A stretch of DNA of 29,968 nt, from positions 1,145 to 31,112 of the forward strand of contig MFPR01000010.1 of the NCBI GenBank assembly GCA_001784175.1. Reading direction: 5' to 3'. Below are positions 16,172 through 22,944 of this stretch, one piece after another; the stretch's first letter is position 1, and every line of letters starts with the position of its first letter. Source of the DNA: Candidatus Lindowbacteria bacterium RIFCSPLOWO2_12_FULL_62_27 (lineage in GTDB: Bacteria; Lindowbacteria; 2-12-FULL-62-27). The notes beneath the pieces are model-generated. The model had not been told where the DNA came from. It did not search any database and was given only the letters and a program-made list of their open reading frames with translations. A program made the position numbers and the translations under genes.

Positions 16172-16768
16172 ATGCCTCGAAAAATTGCCTGCGCATCGTT
16201 ATCAGGACATTGCTCCCGAATGTACCGCCGCCTCCGCGAGAAAGGTTGGGACATCATCGTCTATTTCAGCGGCCACGGCCTCACCGACCCCGAGGATAAA
16301 TCGAATTACCTTCTGCCCGTCGACGCCAACCCCGACAACGTCTCCGCCACCGCCTACCGCCTCGACGCCCTCTACCGCAACCTCCGCCGGCTCACCGACG
16401 GCAAAATCACCGTTATCCTCGAGGCCTGTTTCAGCGGCCGGACGCCGAAAGGCCAGATCGGCGGCAAGACCAGCGGCGTTGTCATCGTCGAGCCCGGCAA
16501 AAACGCGCCGCCCGGCATCGACATCCTCGCCGCCGCGCACTCCGACCAGGTCGCCAACTGGTACGAGGAACAGCAGCACGGGCTGTTCACGTATTACCTG
16601 ATGCGCGCCCTCCGGGGCGACGCCGACGCCAACGGCGACGGCAAGGTCGTGGGCGCGGAACTGCAAGACTACGTCACGCGCGAGGTCTCGCGCCTGTCCG
16701 ACCGCGTGGGCGTGGCGTATCAGGAGCCGGAGATTATGGTCGCGCCGGATTGGGTGTGGACGGAGTGA
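16172..16768 (+). pseudogene. Caspase-like (metacaspase family) gene lacking its N-terminus
   Basis: Caspase-fold peptidase (clan CD) with the catalytic His in IIVYFSGHG (about residue 35) and the catalytic Cys in VILEACFSGR (about residue 90), followed by LAAAHSDQVANWYEE and a C-terminal EF-hand-like loop, DANGDGKVVGAE (DxNxDG and Glu). The p20 start (first strand with an ALVIGI-type motif and the helix that follows, about 80-100 residues) is missing: the frame begins at 16172 and only about 35 residues precede the His. I see no remnant of it in the other frames up to the pilus gene, so a deletion junction is likely near 16150-16220. It might still be made from the ATG at 16219, but would not fold as a full caspase. 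Neighbouring elements suggest an acquired piece. Confidence 0.75.
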
Positions 16769-16845
16769 AAAGTAAAGCTACGGGAAAAGCACGCCAAGGC
16801 CCCATTCCGTCCCCGACGAATGAAATACCGAATTCCGCCCGGCGG

Positions 16846-16871
16846 ACTGGGAAGTCGCGCGTCTTCCCAGT
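16846..16871. terminator. Perfect 9-bp hairpin between convergent genes
   Basis: ACTGGGAAG (16846-16854) and CTTCCCAGT (16863-16871) pair perfectly around an 8-base loop. It lies between the caspase-like gene and the convergent protease pair. No T-tract on either side, so it is a candidate bidirectional terminator or repeat end. Confidence 0.45.
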
Positions 16872-16936
16872 CTTCCTGGTAGATTTCCTAGGATATGAAC
16901 CTGCCGGACCTGATAAAATGGAATTGAAATGAGCGG

Positions 16937-17341
16937 TCAGATTCGCGTGAATACCATCTTTTTCCTTCGGGCGTCGAAGAAAATGTTGAAGCGATCGAAA
17001 AAATCTGCCCGGCCGAGCAAAAACGGCGCGTCGTCACGTTCGGCGAAGAAGCATCGGACGGTCACGCCGGAGGACTTGCCGATTCGTAATTCCAGGGGAG
17101 CCAATTTCCCGGCAATGCGCCCGCCTTCGATACCGGTCACCGTCAGCGAAGTGAATTCCTCCAAATCCAATCCGGCAAATTTACCGATTCTTTGCGGTAC
17201 CATGGTAAATTCAGCGCCGCTGTCCAGGATAAACTTGAACGTTCTGCGGTATTGGCCGCCCGTCAGGACGACGGACACAACAGGTCTGTATACCGTTCCG
17301 AATTTTGTTCGAAATCGGGTAAGCGGGAATTCAATAGACAC
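16937..17341 (-). CDS. Retropepsin-like aspartic protease
   Basis: 134 aa from the GTG at 17341, inside the 3' end of the preceding gene; a TTG at 17377 is an alternative. The catalytic ILDSGAEFTMVP motif (Asp40) is the retropepsin DTG/DSG loop, and the C-terminal FLLGRADFFDRF (about 107-118) is the usual hydrophobic-hydrophobic-Gly flap-side motif followed by its strand. Small single-domain members of clan AA work as dimers. There is no membrane segment, so it is likely cytoplasmic. The substrate is unknown. It overlaps the small upstream partner by 11 bases, so the two are coupled. Confidence 0.82.
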   Translation of the reverse strand: MSIEFPLTRFRTKFGTVYRPVVSVVLTGGQYRRTFKFILDSGAEFTMVPQRIGKFAGLDLEEFTSLTVTGIEGGRIAGKLAPLELRIGKSSGVTVRCFFAERDDAPFLLGRADFFDRFNIFFDARRKKMVFTRI

Positions 17342-17525
17342 AGATAACGTCCGGCCGGGACACGTGCATGATCTCAATGTCCTCGCCGGTGAGCTTCAAT
17401 CGGGCGAGTTTTCGTTCAAGCGCACCGTAAGTTCTGCCCGATGCCAGAACCCTTTGGCCCTTCATCGCGACAAATTTTCCACCGTACCGCTCCTGAAATT
17501 TCAACGAAATCGTCAGGCGTTTCAT
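17331..17525 (-). CDS. Small DUF5678-like partner protein of the aspartic protease
   Basis: 64 aa (MKRLTISLKFQERYGG...), starting at the ATG at 17525. The order FQERYGGKFVAMKGQRVLASG (read in two parts, about residues 10-30), then an amphipathic helix (GALERKLARLKLTGEDIE) and a closing beta segment MHVSRPD, resembles DUF5678-type small proteins. Such a gene just before a retropepsin-like gene is a pattern I recall from other bacterial genomes. Function is unknown; an inhibitor, adaptor or substrate role is inference. The open frame extends further upstream into the intron boundary region, but that extension is not supported. Confidence 0.65.
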   Translation of the reverse strand: MKRLTISLKFQERYGGKFVAMKGQRVLASGRTYGALERKLARLKLTGEDIEIMHVSRPDVICVY

Positions 17526-17544
17526 AGATGAAGTATATCCAGCG

Positions 17545-17573
17545 ATCGACCATCCGTCAATCGATGGTCCGAT
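17545..17573 (-). promoter_or_regulatory. Inverted repeat upstream of the protease pair
   Basis: GACCATC (17548-17554) and GATGGTC (17563-17569) form a perfect 7-bp stem, extended by ATC/GAT with one bulged base. It sits about 20 bases before the ATG at 17525, where an operator or leader hairpin could act. Confidence 0.4.
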
Positions 17574-17575
17574 TT

Positions 17576-17587
17576 GGTGCCAGGTTG
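17576..17587 (+). repeat. Left arm of inverted repeat flanking the intron
   Basis: GGTGCCAGGTTG here is the reverse complement, with one mismatch, of CAACCTGACACC at 19544-19555. Without the intron the arms would be about 45 bases apart. Confidence 0.65.
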
Positions 17588-18076
17588 CCTCTTTTAGTGC
17601 GCCAAGAAAGTTCATCGGCGCTTGTGATAGATAAACACCCGCATAGAGCTTAGCCAGCAATGCGGAACCGAGTCTTGCGCGGCGTCGGGTAACCGACGGC
17701 GTGAAGCGTAGACAGGGAGGGCGCAGGCCGTAACGCAAGTGAATGGATTGAGCCTCGAAAAGTCAACCCTTCCCGAAAGGGAAGCAGTCGTGGAAGCCGA
17801 GTCGCTTATTTGCGCCGAAGGCAATATGAGACGACCGAAACAACTGCAAGGTCGCGTAGTTCCACCGGGGTCGAAGACAACGGCATGCGTGCCAGTGAGA
17901 GCCGATGGGAACTTGGGAGATCCCGTCCGGTCCAGAAAGAGGTAGACGAGTCCGAGGGCAAACCGGAGGGCGAGTCGAAGCCGGAAGGGAAGTCGGATCG
18001 TCCCATAGTACCGCTGAAGGGAAGTAACGCTCCCGGAGGGAAAGGGACGACAAACCAACGCGTGTATGAGGGAACC

Positions 18077-19414
18077 ATGGGAAACCCACAGAGGTTGCCA
18101 ACCATGTCACCGAAACTGGTACGCATAGCGGAGAAGGCGAAACGGGAACCGAACACGGTATTTACATCCCTGGCCCATCTGATGGACACGGAACACCTGA
18201 TGGAAGCATGGGTGAGAATCCGTAAAGATGGGGCAACAGGAGTTGACGGGATGACGGCCGGAGTCTACGGGGAGAAACTGGAAGAAAATCTCCAAGCCCT
18301 GCATGAGCGCCTGAGGAAAGGATCGTACCGCGCGCCGCTGGTCCGCCGCGCCAAGATTCCGAAGGAAGATGGAAGTTTTCGGGAACTTGGGATACCTACG
18401 CTGGAGGACAAGATTGTGCAGAAGGCGGTCGCTATGATTCTGGAAGCCATTTACGAGAAGGATTTCAGGGAGTGTTCGTATGGTTTCCGTCCGGGTCATT
18501 CGGCGCACGAGGCATTGGAGGTTCTCCGGAAAGCGATTTTGTTCGGGAAAGTGAACTGGGTACTGGATGCGGACATCAGCCGGTTTTTCGATGAGATGGA
18601 TCATCGAAAGCTGATGGAAATCGTCCGGCGTCGGGTCAATGATGGGCGAATTGTGCGGCTCATCGGCAAATGGCTCAAGGCTGTAGTGATGACCGAAGCG
18701 GGGATACAACCCCGCGAGCGGGGGACTCCGCAGGGTGGTGTGATCAGCCCGATACTGGCCAACATTTTCCTGCATCATGTTCTGGATGAATGGATGGAGG
18801 ACGTTGTCTACGGTCGAATGTCCGGCGAGTGCCGATACATCCGATACGCGGATGATTTTCTCATCCTATTTCAGAAAGAAGCTGATGCAAGGAGGGTGCT
18901 GGCGGTGTTGCCCAAGCGACTTGGGAAATTCGGGTTGCGATTAAACGAAGGGAAGACAAAGCTCATCCGGTTTGGGCGATTTGCTAAGGAGAAAGAGTCT
19001 CGACAGAATCGAAAGCCGGAAACATTTGACTTCCTCGGATTCACTCACTACTGCGGAATGTCGGGTCATGGAAAGTTTCAGGTCATGCGTCAGACGCAAC
19101 GAAAGCGATTCCAGAAAGCCGTCACGCGAGTTGTGGAATGGGTTAAATCAAACCGGTATCTGCCCCGGAAAGAACAGCATCGCCATCTCTGTAGGGTTCT
19201 GCGTGGACACTATCAGTACTACGGTGTCACGGGAAACCTGCGGAGAATTAAGGGGTTCTTTTACAGGGTGACACGGGCGTGGTGTCAGTGGCTGAGGCGA
19301 AGAAGCCAACGCCACACGCTTTCGTGGGAACGCTTCACGGAATACCTGAAACGATATCCATTACCGATCCCCTGCCTTCCCAAATCCTACGTTCATGCCG
19401 TCGCCAATCCATGA
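18077..19414 (+). CDS. ltrA: Group II intron reverse transcriptase/maturase
   Basis: 445 aa from the ATG at 18077 with GAGGGA upstream. Copies intron RNA into the target DNA and helps it fold and splice. RT blocks in order: DGATGVDGMTAGVY (RT0/1), YRAPLVRRAKIPK, RELGIPTLEDKIVQKAV (RT2), ECSYGFRPGHSAHEAL (RT2a/3), VLDADISRFFDEMDH, GTPQGGVISPILANIFLHHV (RT4), catalytic YADD in RYIRYADDFLILF (RT5), then FLGFTHYC and a maturase (X) domain to VANP. It ends soon after the maturase domain and has no HNH endonuclease. RTs of this type insert at single-stranded or replication-associated targets. The frame continues upstream to 17810 but that part is intron RNA. Confidence 0.93.
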   Translation: MGNPQRLPTMSPKLVRIAEKAKREPNTVFTSLAHLMDTEHLMEAWVRIRKDGATGVDGMTAGVYGEKLEENLQALHERLRKGSYRAPLVRRAKIPKEDGSFRELGIPTLEDKIVQKAVAMILEAIYEKDFRECSYGFRPGHSAHEALEVLRKAILFGKVNWVLDADISRFFDEMDHRKLMEIVRRRVNDGRIVRLIGKWLKAVVMTEAGIQPRERGTPQGGVISPILANIFLHHVLDEWMEDVVYGRMSGECRYIRYADDFLILFQKEADARRVLAVLPKRLGKFGLRLNEGKTKLIRFGRFAKEKESRQNRKPETFDFLGFTHYCGMSGHGKFQVMRQTQRKRFQKAVTRVVEWVKSNRYLPRKEQHRHLCRVLRGHYQYYGVTGNLRRIKGFFYRVTRAWCQWLRRRSQRHTLSWERFTEYLKRYPLPIPCLPKSYVHAVANP

Positions 19415-19425
19415 GTTGGGTTGAA

Positions 19426-19507
19426 GAGCCTCGTGCGGGAAACCTGCATGCGGGGTTCTGTGAGGGGCCGGCGGGGTCTTTAAAGTGCCCCGCCCGGTCT
19501 ACTCGAC
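19426..19507 (+). ncRNA. Group II intron domain V and VI
   Basis: Domain V: GAGCC...GGTTC, a 34-base hairpin with a GAAA loop and the usual GAGCC/GGTTC closing pairs (19426-19459). Domain VI: a strong stem with CGGGG/CCCCG and CCGG/CCGG arms. The branch A lies near the 3' end but its exact base is not certain. Confidence 0.8.
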
Positions 19508-19543
19508 TACAAATACTGAATCGGGACAAATGTGTAAATGTGT

Positions 19544-19555
19544 CAACCTGACACC
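19544..19555 (+). repeat. Right arm of inverted repeat flanking the intron
   Basis: CAACCTGACACC pairs with GGTGCCAGGTTG at 17576-17587 with one mismatch. Its reverse complement, followed by ACACATTTACAC, resembles the edges of REP-type transposase elements seen in other bacteria; that link is an impression, not shown. Confidence 0.6.
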
Positions 19556-19578
19556 ATGACCCATGACCCACCATGACC
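19554..19578 (+). repeat. Short tandem repeat of CCATGACC
   Basis: CCATGACC occurs three times (19554, 19561 and 19571), the first two overlapping by one base. It lies just beside the right arm of the intron-flanking inverted repeat. No coding sense is apparent. Confidence 0.6.
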
Positions 19579-19686
19579 AAGCCGAAGACGGGGCGGGAGA
19601 AAACCGCCATGACACAGGTCTGGCTGACGGCGTCCGCATAGCGGAAGCAGGGGTCCAGTCGCCGTATCCGAGCGGGGGACAGCCTC

Positions 19687-19713
19687 TGGATTCCCGCTTT
19701 CGCGGGAATGACG
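19687..19713. repeat. Dispersed palindromic repeat (CTGGATTCCCGC family)
   Basis: ATTCCCGC-TTTC-GCGGGAAT is a perfect 8-bp hairpin within CTGGATTCCCGC...GGGAATGACG. This matches a palindromic repeat that is dispersed in many bacterial genomes. It has no gene of its own. Confidence 0.65.
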
Positions 19714-19777
19714 AGCGGGACAAGTCAACCATTATCTGCTCCCCTTAGCATTGTGGAATTATTGAGTCAGGCATTTC

Positions 19778-19857
19778 TAATGGGAGCCCCCTCACCCCAA
19801 CCCTCTCCCCCTTCGGGGGAGAGGGAGAGGGTGGGCGGGTTGAATGGGCTCTCATTA
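19778..19857. repeat. Nested-palindrome, MITE-like element
   Basis: An outer inverted repeat TAATGGGAGCCC (19778-19789) / GGGCTCTCATTA (19846-19857), 11 of 12 matching, encloses a perfect 11-bp hairpin: CCCTCTCCCCC (19801-19811) / GGGGGAGAGGG (19815-19825). The CCCTCACCCCAACCCTCTCC core is a familiar intergenic repeat in bacterial genomes. It is too short to encode a protein and may be mobilised in trans. Confidence 0.6.
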
Positions 19858-20027
19858 GACATCCCGCTATCAATAACCCGCATATCCTGCGCTCCGCCGG
19901 AGGCGGGAGAGGGGGATTCCATTTTTTTTGCGCATTTTTCACATATTTGCGTGTAGAAAATCCGCCCCTGTGCCGATAGGTAGGGATACGGGTGTGAGCA
20001 CCGACACGAAAGGGGCTCTCGAGAGAA
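19858..20027 (+). other. Leader region of the GAF protein gene
   Basis: This 170-bp stretch holds a CTCCGCCGGAG palindrome at about 19891-19903, a T-rich tract (about 19920-19940) that could be a promoter element, and then the leader of the downstream gene. I see no gene in it. Confidence 0.5.
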
Positions 20028-22178
20028 ATGTGGACTTATTATACGGCCGTGGTGCTGGTGGGGATCGGTTTTTTGACCATTGGACTTTTGTGGACCCTGG
20101 CGGCGCTGGGGGCGGGTCTTGGGTTGTTTTTCGGATATCGAAATCGTGACGCCGTAATTGCCAAACTCCGGCAGTCGCCGGAGGACATCGGAAAATTTCT
20201 CAGACAGACATTCCGGCGCGCTCCCGCAGCGCGCGCGCGGACCGTCGAGCAGGCGGACCGGCGGTGGCTGTTTCCGGAAACGCGGATGCAGGACATCCGC
20301 AAGGAGGGCTTTGAGGCGCTGAGCGAAAGTTTTCTGCTGCTCAAGCGCCTTGCGCCGTACCATTCCGCCGCGCTGTTCGAATACGACACCGACACGCGGC
20401 TGGCCTATCCCCGCATCTATAGCACGTCGTCGGACACGTTCCGCCGGGACGCGCTCGTGTCGGTGAGCGACGGCGTGGTCGGATACTGCCTGTCGTCCGG
20501 CAAGACCGTACACTACGCGGACTTCAAGGGCGACGCGCGCCTTCTCGGGTACTACACCGGCTCGGAGGAAATCCGGTCGGTGCTCGTGGTCCCGCTGGAC
20601 CGCGCGCAGCGGCGGCTGGGCGCGCTGGCGCTCGACGCGAAATCTCCGGACGCGTTCGCGGCCCGGATGGAGGAAATCACGCATCTGGCCAACGTCCTCG
20701 CGGAACTTCTGGTCCGCGTTCAGCGCGAGGAGACGCTGCTCATGCGCCTGGAGGAGGACCGGACGCTGAAGGCGATGACCGAGCGGATGGCGAAGGCAGG
20801 GGTGTCGATCGAAGACGTGGCCGACAGTCTCTGCAAACTGGCGAAGGAGGTCTTCCCGGCCGACCGCGTGACGTTTGTGGTCTTCGACGATCCCGCGTCG
20901 ACGCCGCTGGGAAGCGTCGCGGCCGCCGGTGGTTCCGTTACGGATTCGTCGATCGTTCGGTTTCGCAGCCTCAAGATGCTGGACCGGTACGTGGAGCTGG
21001 TGAGCCGGACGCAGAAGGCGATCCGCCTGGACGACCTCTGGGAGAACGGGCTCATGTCCCTGGCGACCGGCCAGACCGGCCTGACGACGCGGTCGATTTT
21101 GGCCGCGCCGTTTGTGTTTGAGTCGCACGTCGTGGGCGTCGTGCTGGTGGAGGCGGACCGCCGCCGGGCCTTCACGACCTTTCACGAAACCGCGATCGGA
21201 GAACTCGTGCAGCACGCCGCGACGGCCGTCGCGCGGGCCATCGAGTATGGGCGGATGGAAAAAACCTGCGCGATCGCCGATGTCGTCCCGGCGGCGGCGG
21301 ACTGCATCTTCAGCGAGCCGACCCTCGCGCCCGTGCTCGATCTTCTGAAAAGCCGGTTCGGCGTGGCCGGCAAGGTATACGAAGTGGTCGCCGCCAAGAC
21401 GGGCGAAGTGCGTCTGAGGCCGTGGGAGGACCCCGAGTCCGAGCCGGTCGACACGTCGCTCTTCCAGAAAAACGCGATCGAGACCCGGTCCGCGCTCCTG
21501 CGCACGGACGGCAAAGTCTCGCCGGCGAAGGAAGCGTCCGGAGAGATTCCGGCCGGCAGCGACCTGGTGTTTCCGCTGAGCGCGGGCCAGAATGCCCAGT
21601 GGCCGCTCGGTCTTTTGTGCGTGTCGGTGAAATCGCCGCTGCGCCCGGAGAGCGTCCTGATTCTGGACCGGATCCGGTCGCTGATCCAGATCCGGCTGGT
21701 CCTGGAACGGCGAGAACGGCAGTTCGGTTTTCTGAAAGTGCGCGACCCGCTGACCGGCGTCTATCACACGGCGTCCTTCGAGAAAAAACTGGAGGATCGA
21801 ATCCGCCGGGCCAAACCGACGGGGGAGCGGTTTCATTTCCTTCTCGTGCAACCCGGCCGGATGCCGGCCGTCAAGCGGACGCACGGATTTGCGGAATTCG
21901 CGCGCCGGTACGCGTCGCTCTGTTCCGAGATCGAGCGACTGTGCGGCCCGCACGCGACCGTGGGCCGGGTGGGCCCGGACCATGTCGGCGTGATCTGGGA
22001 GGAAGGCGCGGAGGCGCTTCGCCCGGTGCGCCAGCAGATCGAGAAGCTGTCCGAACCGCTGGGGTTCGAGGTGCAGACTGGCGTGTCGGAGTTTCCGTCG
22101 GCGGACGGCGTGTGGGCGCTGATCGAAACGGCAGCGCAGGCGTCGCTGCCCGCCCCCGCTGAGGCCTCGACCGCCTGA
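20028..22178 (+). CDS. Membrane-anchored multi-GAF protein with degenerate GGDEF domain
   Basis: 716 aa. N-terminal membrane helices (about 4-35), then GAF-like sensory domains: one at about 95-240 (SVSDGVVGYCLSSG, SVLVVPLDRAQRRLGALALD), a second at about 265-410 (PADRVTFVVFDD, SILAAPFVFESHVVGVVLVE) and a third, weaker, at about 425-555. The last 150 residues align with GGDEF domains: DPLTGVYHTASFEKKL (573 on) is the usual DPLTGLxN-type opening. However, the catalytic GGDEF motif is replaced by GPDHV (649-653), so the Asp/Glu metal site is lost. It should not make cyclic-di-GMP and may bind GTP or act as a sensor/scaffold. It precedes the secreted/FecR pair by 52 bases and may regulate it. 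Confidence 0.8.
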   Translation: MWTYYTAVVLVGIGFLTIGLLWTLAALGAGLGLFFGYRNRDAVIAKLRQSPEDIGKFLRQTFRRAPAARARTVEQADRRWLFPETRMQDIRKEGFEALSESFLLLKRLAPYHSAALFEYDTDTRLAYPRIYSTSSDTFRRDALVSVSDGVVGYCLSSGKTVHYADFKGDARLLGYYTGSEEIRSVLVVPLDRAQRRLGALALDAKSPDAFAARMEEITHLANVLAELLVRVQREETLLMRLEEDRTLKAMTERMAKAGVSIEDVADSLCKLAKEVFPADRVTFVVFDDPASTPLGSVAAAGGSVTDSSIVRFRSLKMLDRYVELVSRTQKAIRLDDLWENGLMSLATGQTGLTTRSILAAPFVFESHVVGVVLVEADRRRAFTTFHETAIGELVQHAATAVARAIEYGRMEKTCAIADVVPAAADCIFSEPTLAPVLDLLKSRFGVAGKVYEVVAAKTGEVRLRPWEDPESEPVDTSLFQKNAIETRSALLRTDGKVSPAKEASGEIPAGSDLVFPLSAGQNAQWPLGLLCVSVKSPLRPESVLILDRIRSLIQIRLVLERRERQFGFLKVRDPLTGVYHTASFEKKLEDRIRRAKPTGERFHFLLVQPGRMPAVKRTHGFAEFARRYASLCSEIERLCGPHATVGRVGPDHVGVIWEEGAEALRPVRQQIEKLSEPLGFEVQTGVSEFPSADGVWALIETAAQASLPAPAEASTA

Positions 22179-22230
22179 CGGGGCGGCCGGACGGTTGAAT
22201 CCCGCACGGGGATTTGGGATCATCCAACGT

Positions 22231-22944
22231 ATGAATCAGTCCCGATGCCTCCGAATGGCGCCGACCTGTCTTGCGATCCTGTGCATCGCGTGGGCCGCAA
22301 GTCCAGCGGCCGCGCAGTCGATCGAGAACCTGGTGCTTTCGAGGATGGGCGTGTCCGAGATTCTGCGGTATCTCGATGCGTCCGATCACAACAAGGGTCT
22401 GTCCGAGGAACAGGTTGCGGCCAAGTACATCATCGGGGAAATCCGGCCGGACGTGCCGATTCCGGCCCGCGTGTATCTCGAATGGAAGGCGCTGCCGCCG
22501 TCCGAGCAGCGACAGCTCAAGGTCATCTGGTTCCGCGAGCATTACCGTCAGATCGACGTTGAGGATGTGAACAAGTACGTCAACGTCGATTACCTGAAGG
22601 CCCGCGCGAAGGACGAATTCCGCGACAATCCCCTGGAGCGCGCGCCGAAAGAGGCGAAGGCGGAGAAAAAGCCGGAACCGAAACCGTCCAAAGTGAAGAA
22701 AAAACTGAAAGCCTCCCGGACGTGGACCGCCGTCACCGACACGGCGCTGGCGGATTTGAAACGGAGAATCCTCGCCAAGAAGAAAGCCGAGACGGGCGCC
22801 GTTGCCGCCCAGAAGCCGAAACCGGCCGTCGCCAAACCCGCGCGGATCGCCAAATCCGACACGGCCGCGCCGTCGGCGAAGTCCGAGTCTCCCCTGAAAA
22901 GCATCCAGTGGTACGGCGTTCCGACGAAGATGAAAAATGAATAG
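22231..22944 (+). CDS. Secreted basic protein of unknown function
   Basis: 237 aa. Signal peptide (about 1-29: MAPTCLAILCIAWAASPAAA) from the ATG at 22231. The mature N-terminal half (about 30-120) is helical and charged (LVLSRMGVSEILRYLDASDH, then GLSEEQVAAKYIIGEIRPD). The C-terminal half is a Lys/Ala/Pro/Glu-rich tail (EKKPEPKPSKVKKKLK), low-complexity and likely disordered. No known family recognised. It overlaps the FecR-like gene by 8 bases, so the two are translationally coupled and probably act together in the periplasm or at the surface. Confidence 0.65.
   Translation: MNQSRCLRMAPTCLAILCIAWAASPAAAQSIENLVLSRMGVSEILRYLDASDHNKGLSEEQVAAKYIIGEIRPDVPIPARVYLEWKALPPSEQRQLKVIWFREHYRQIDVEDVNKYVNVDYLKARAKDEFRDNPLERAPKEAKAEKKPEPKPSKVKKKLKASRTWTAVTDTALADLKRRILAKKKAETGAVAAQKPKPAVAKPARIAKSDTAAPSAKSESPLKSIQWYGVPTKMKNE

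Larger units (their letters stand above)
17597..19507 (+). mobile_element. Group II intron
   Basis: Retroelement that splices from RNA and inserts into DNA. The 5' end is GTGCGCC (consensus GUGYG), with GCGCC/GGCGC able to pair early on. About 480 bases of structured RNA (domains I-III) precede the reverse transcriptase gene, which sits in domain IV. Domain V begins at 19426 and a domain VI-like stem follows. The 3' end is taken as the AC at 19506-19507 by the AY rule and could be a few bases off. The element lies within an inverted repeat, not within a gene. No target-site duplication is expected for a group II intron. Confidence 0.9.

Noticed and set aside
16929-17531. 200-codon plus-strand frame opposite the protease pair
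   Set aside because: The minus strand has the aspartic protease DSGA motif and a second coupled gene; the plus frame has no recognisable feature.
19780-19830. Possible CRISPR-like or rho-independent terminator from the CCCTCTCC hairpin
   Set aside because: Only one hairpin, no spaced repeats and no T-tract; it fits a dispersed palindromic repeat better.
19767-22223. 818-codon minus-strand frame opposite the GAF protein
   Set aside because: Arg/His/Pro-rich, extends into the palindromic repeat region, no domain. The plus-strand frame carries real GAF and GGDEF-type motifs.
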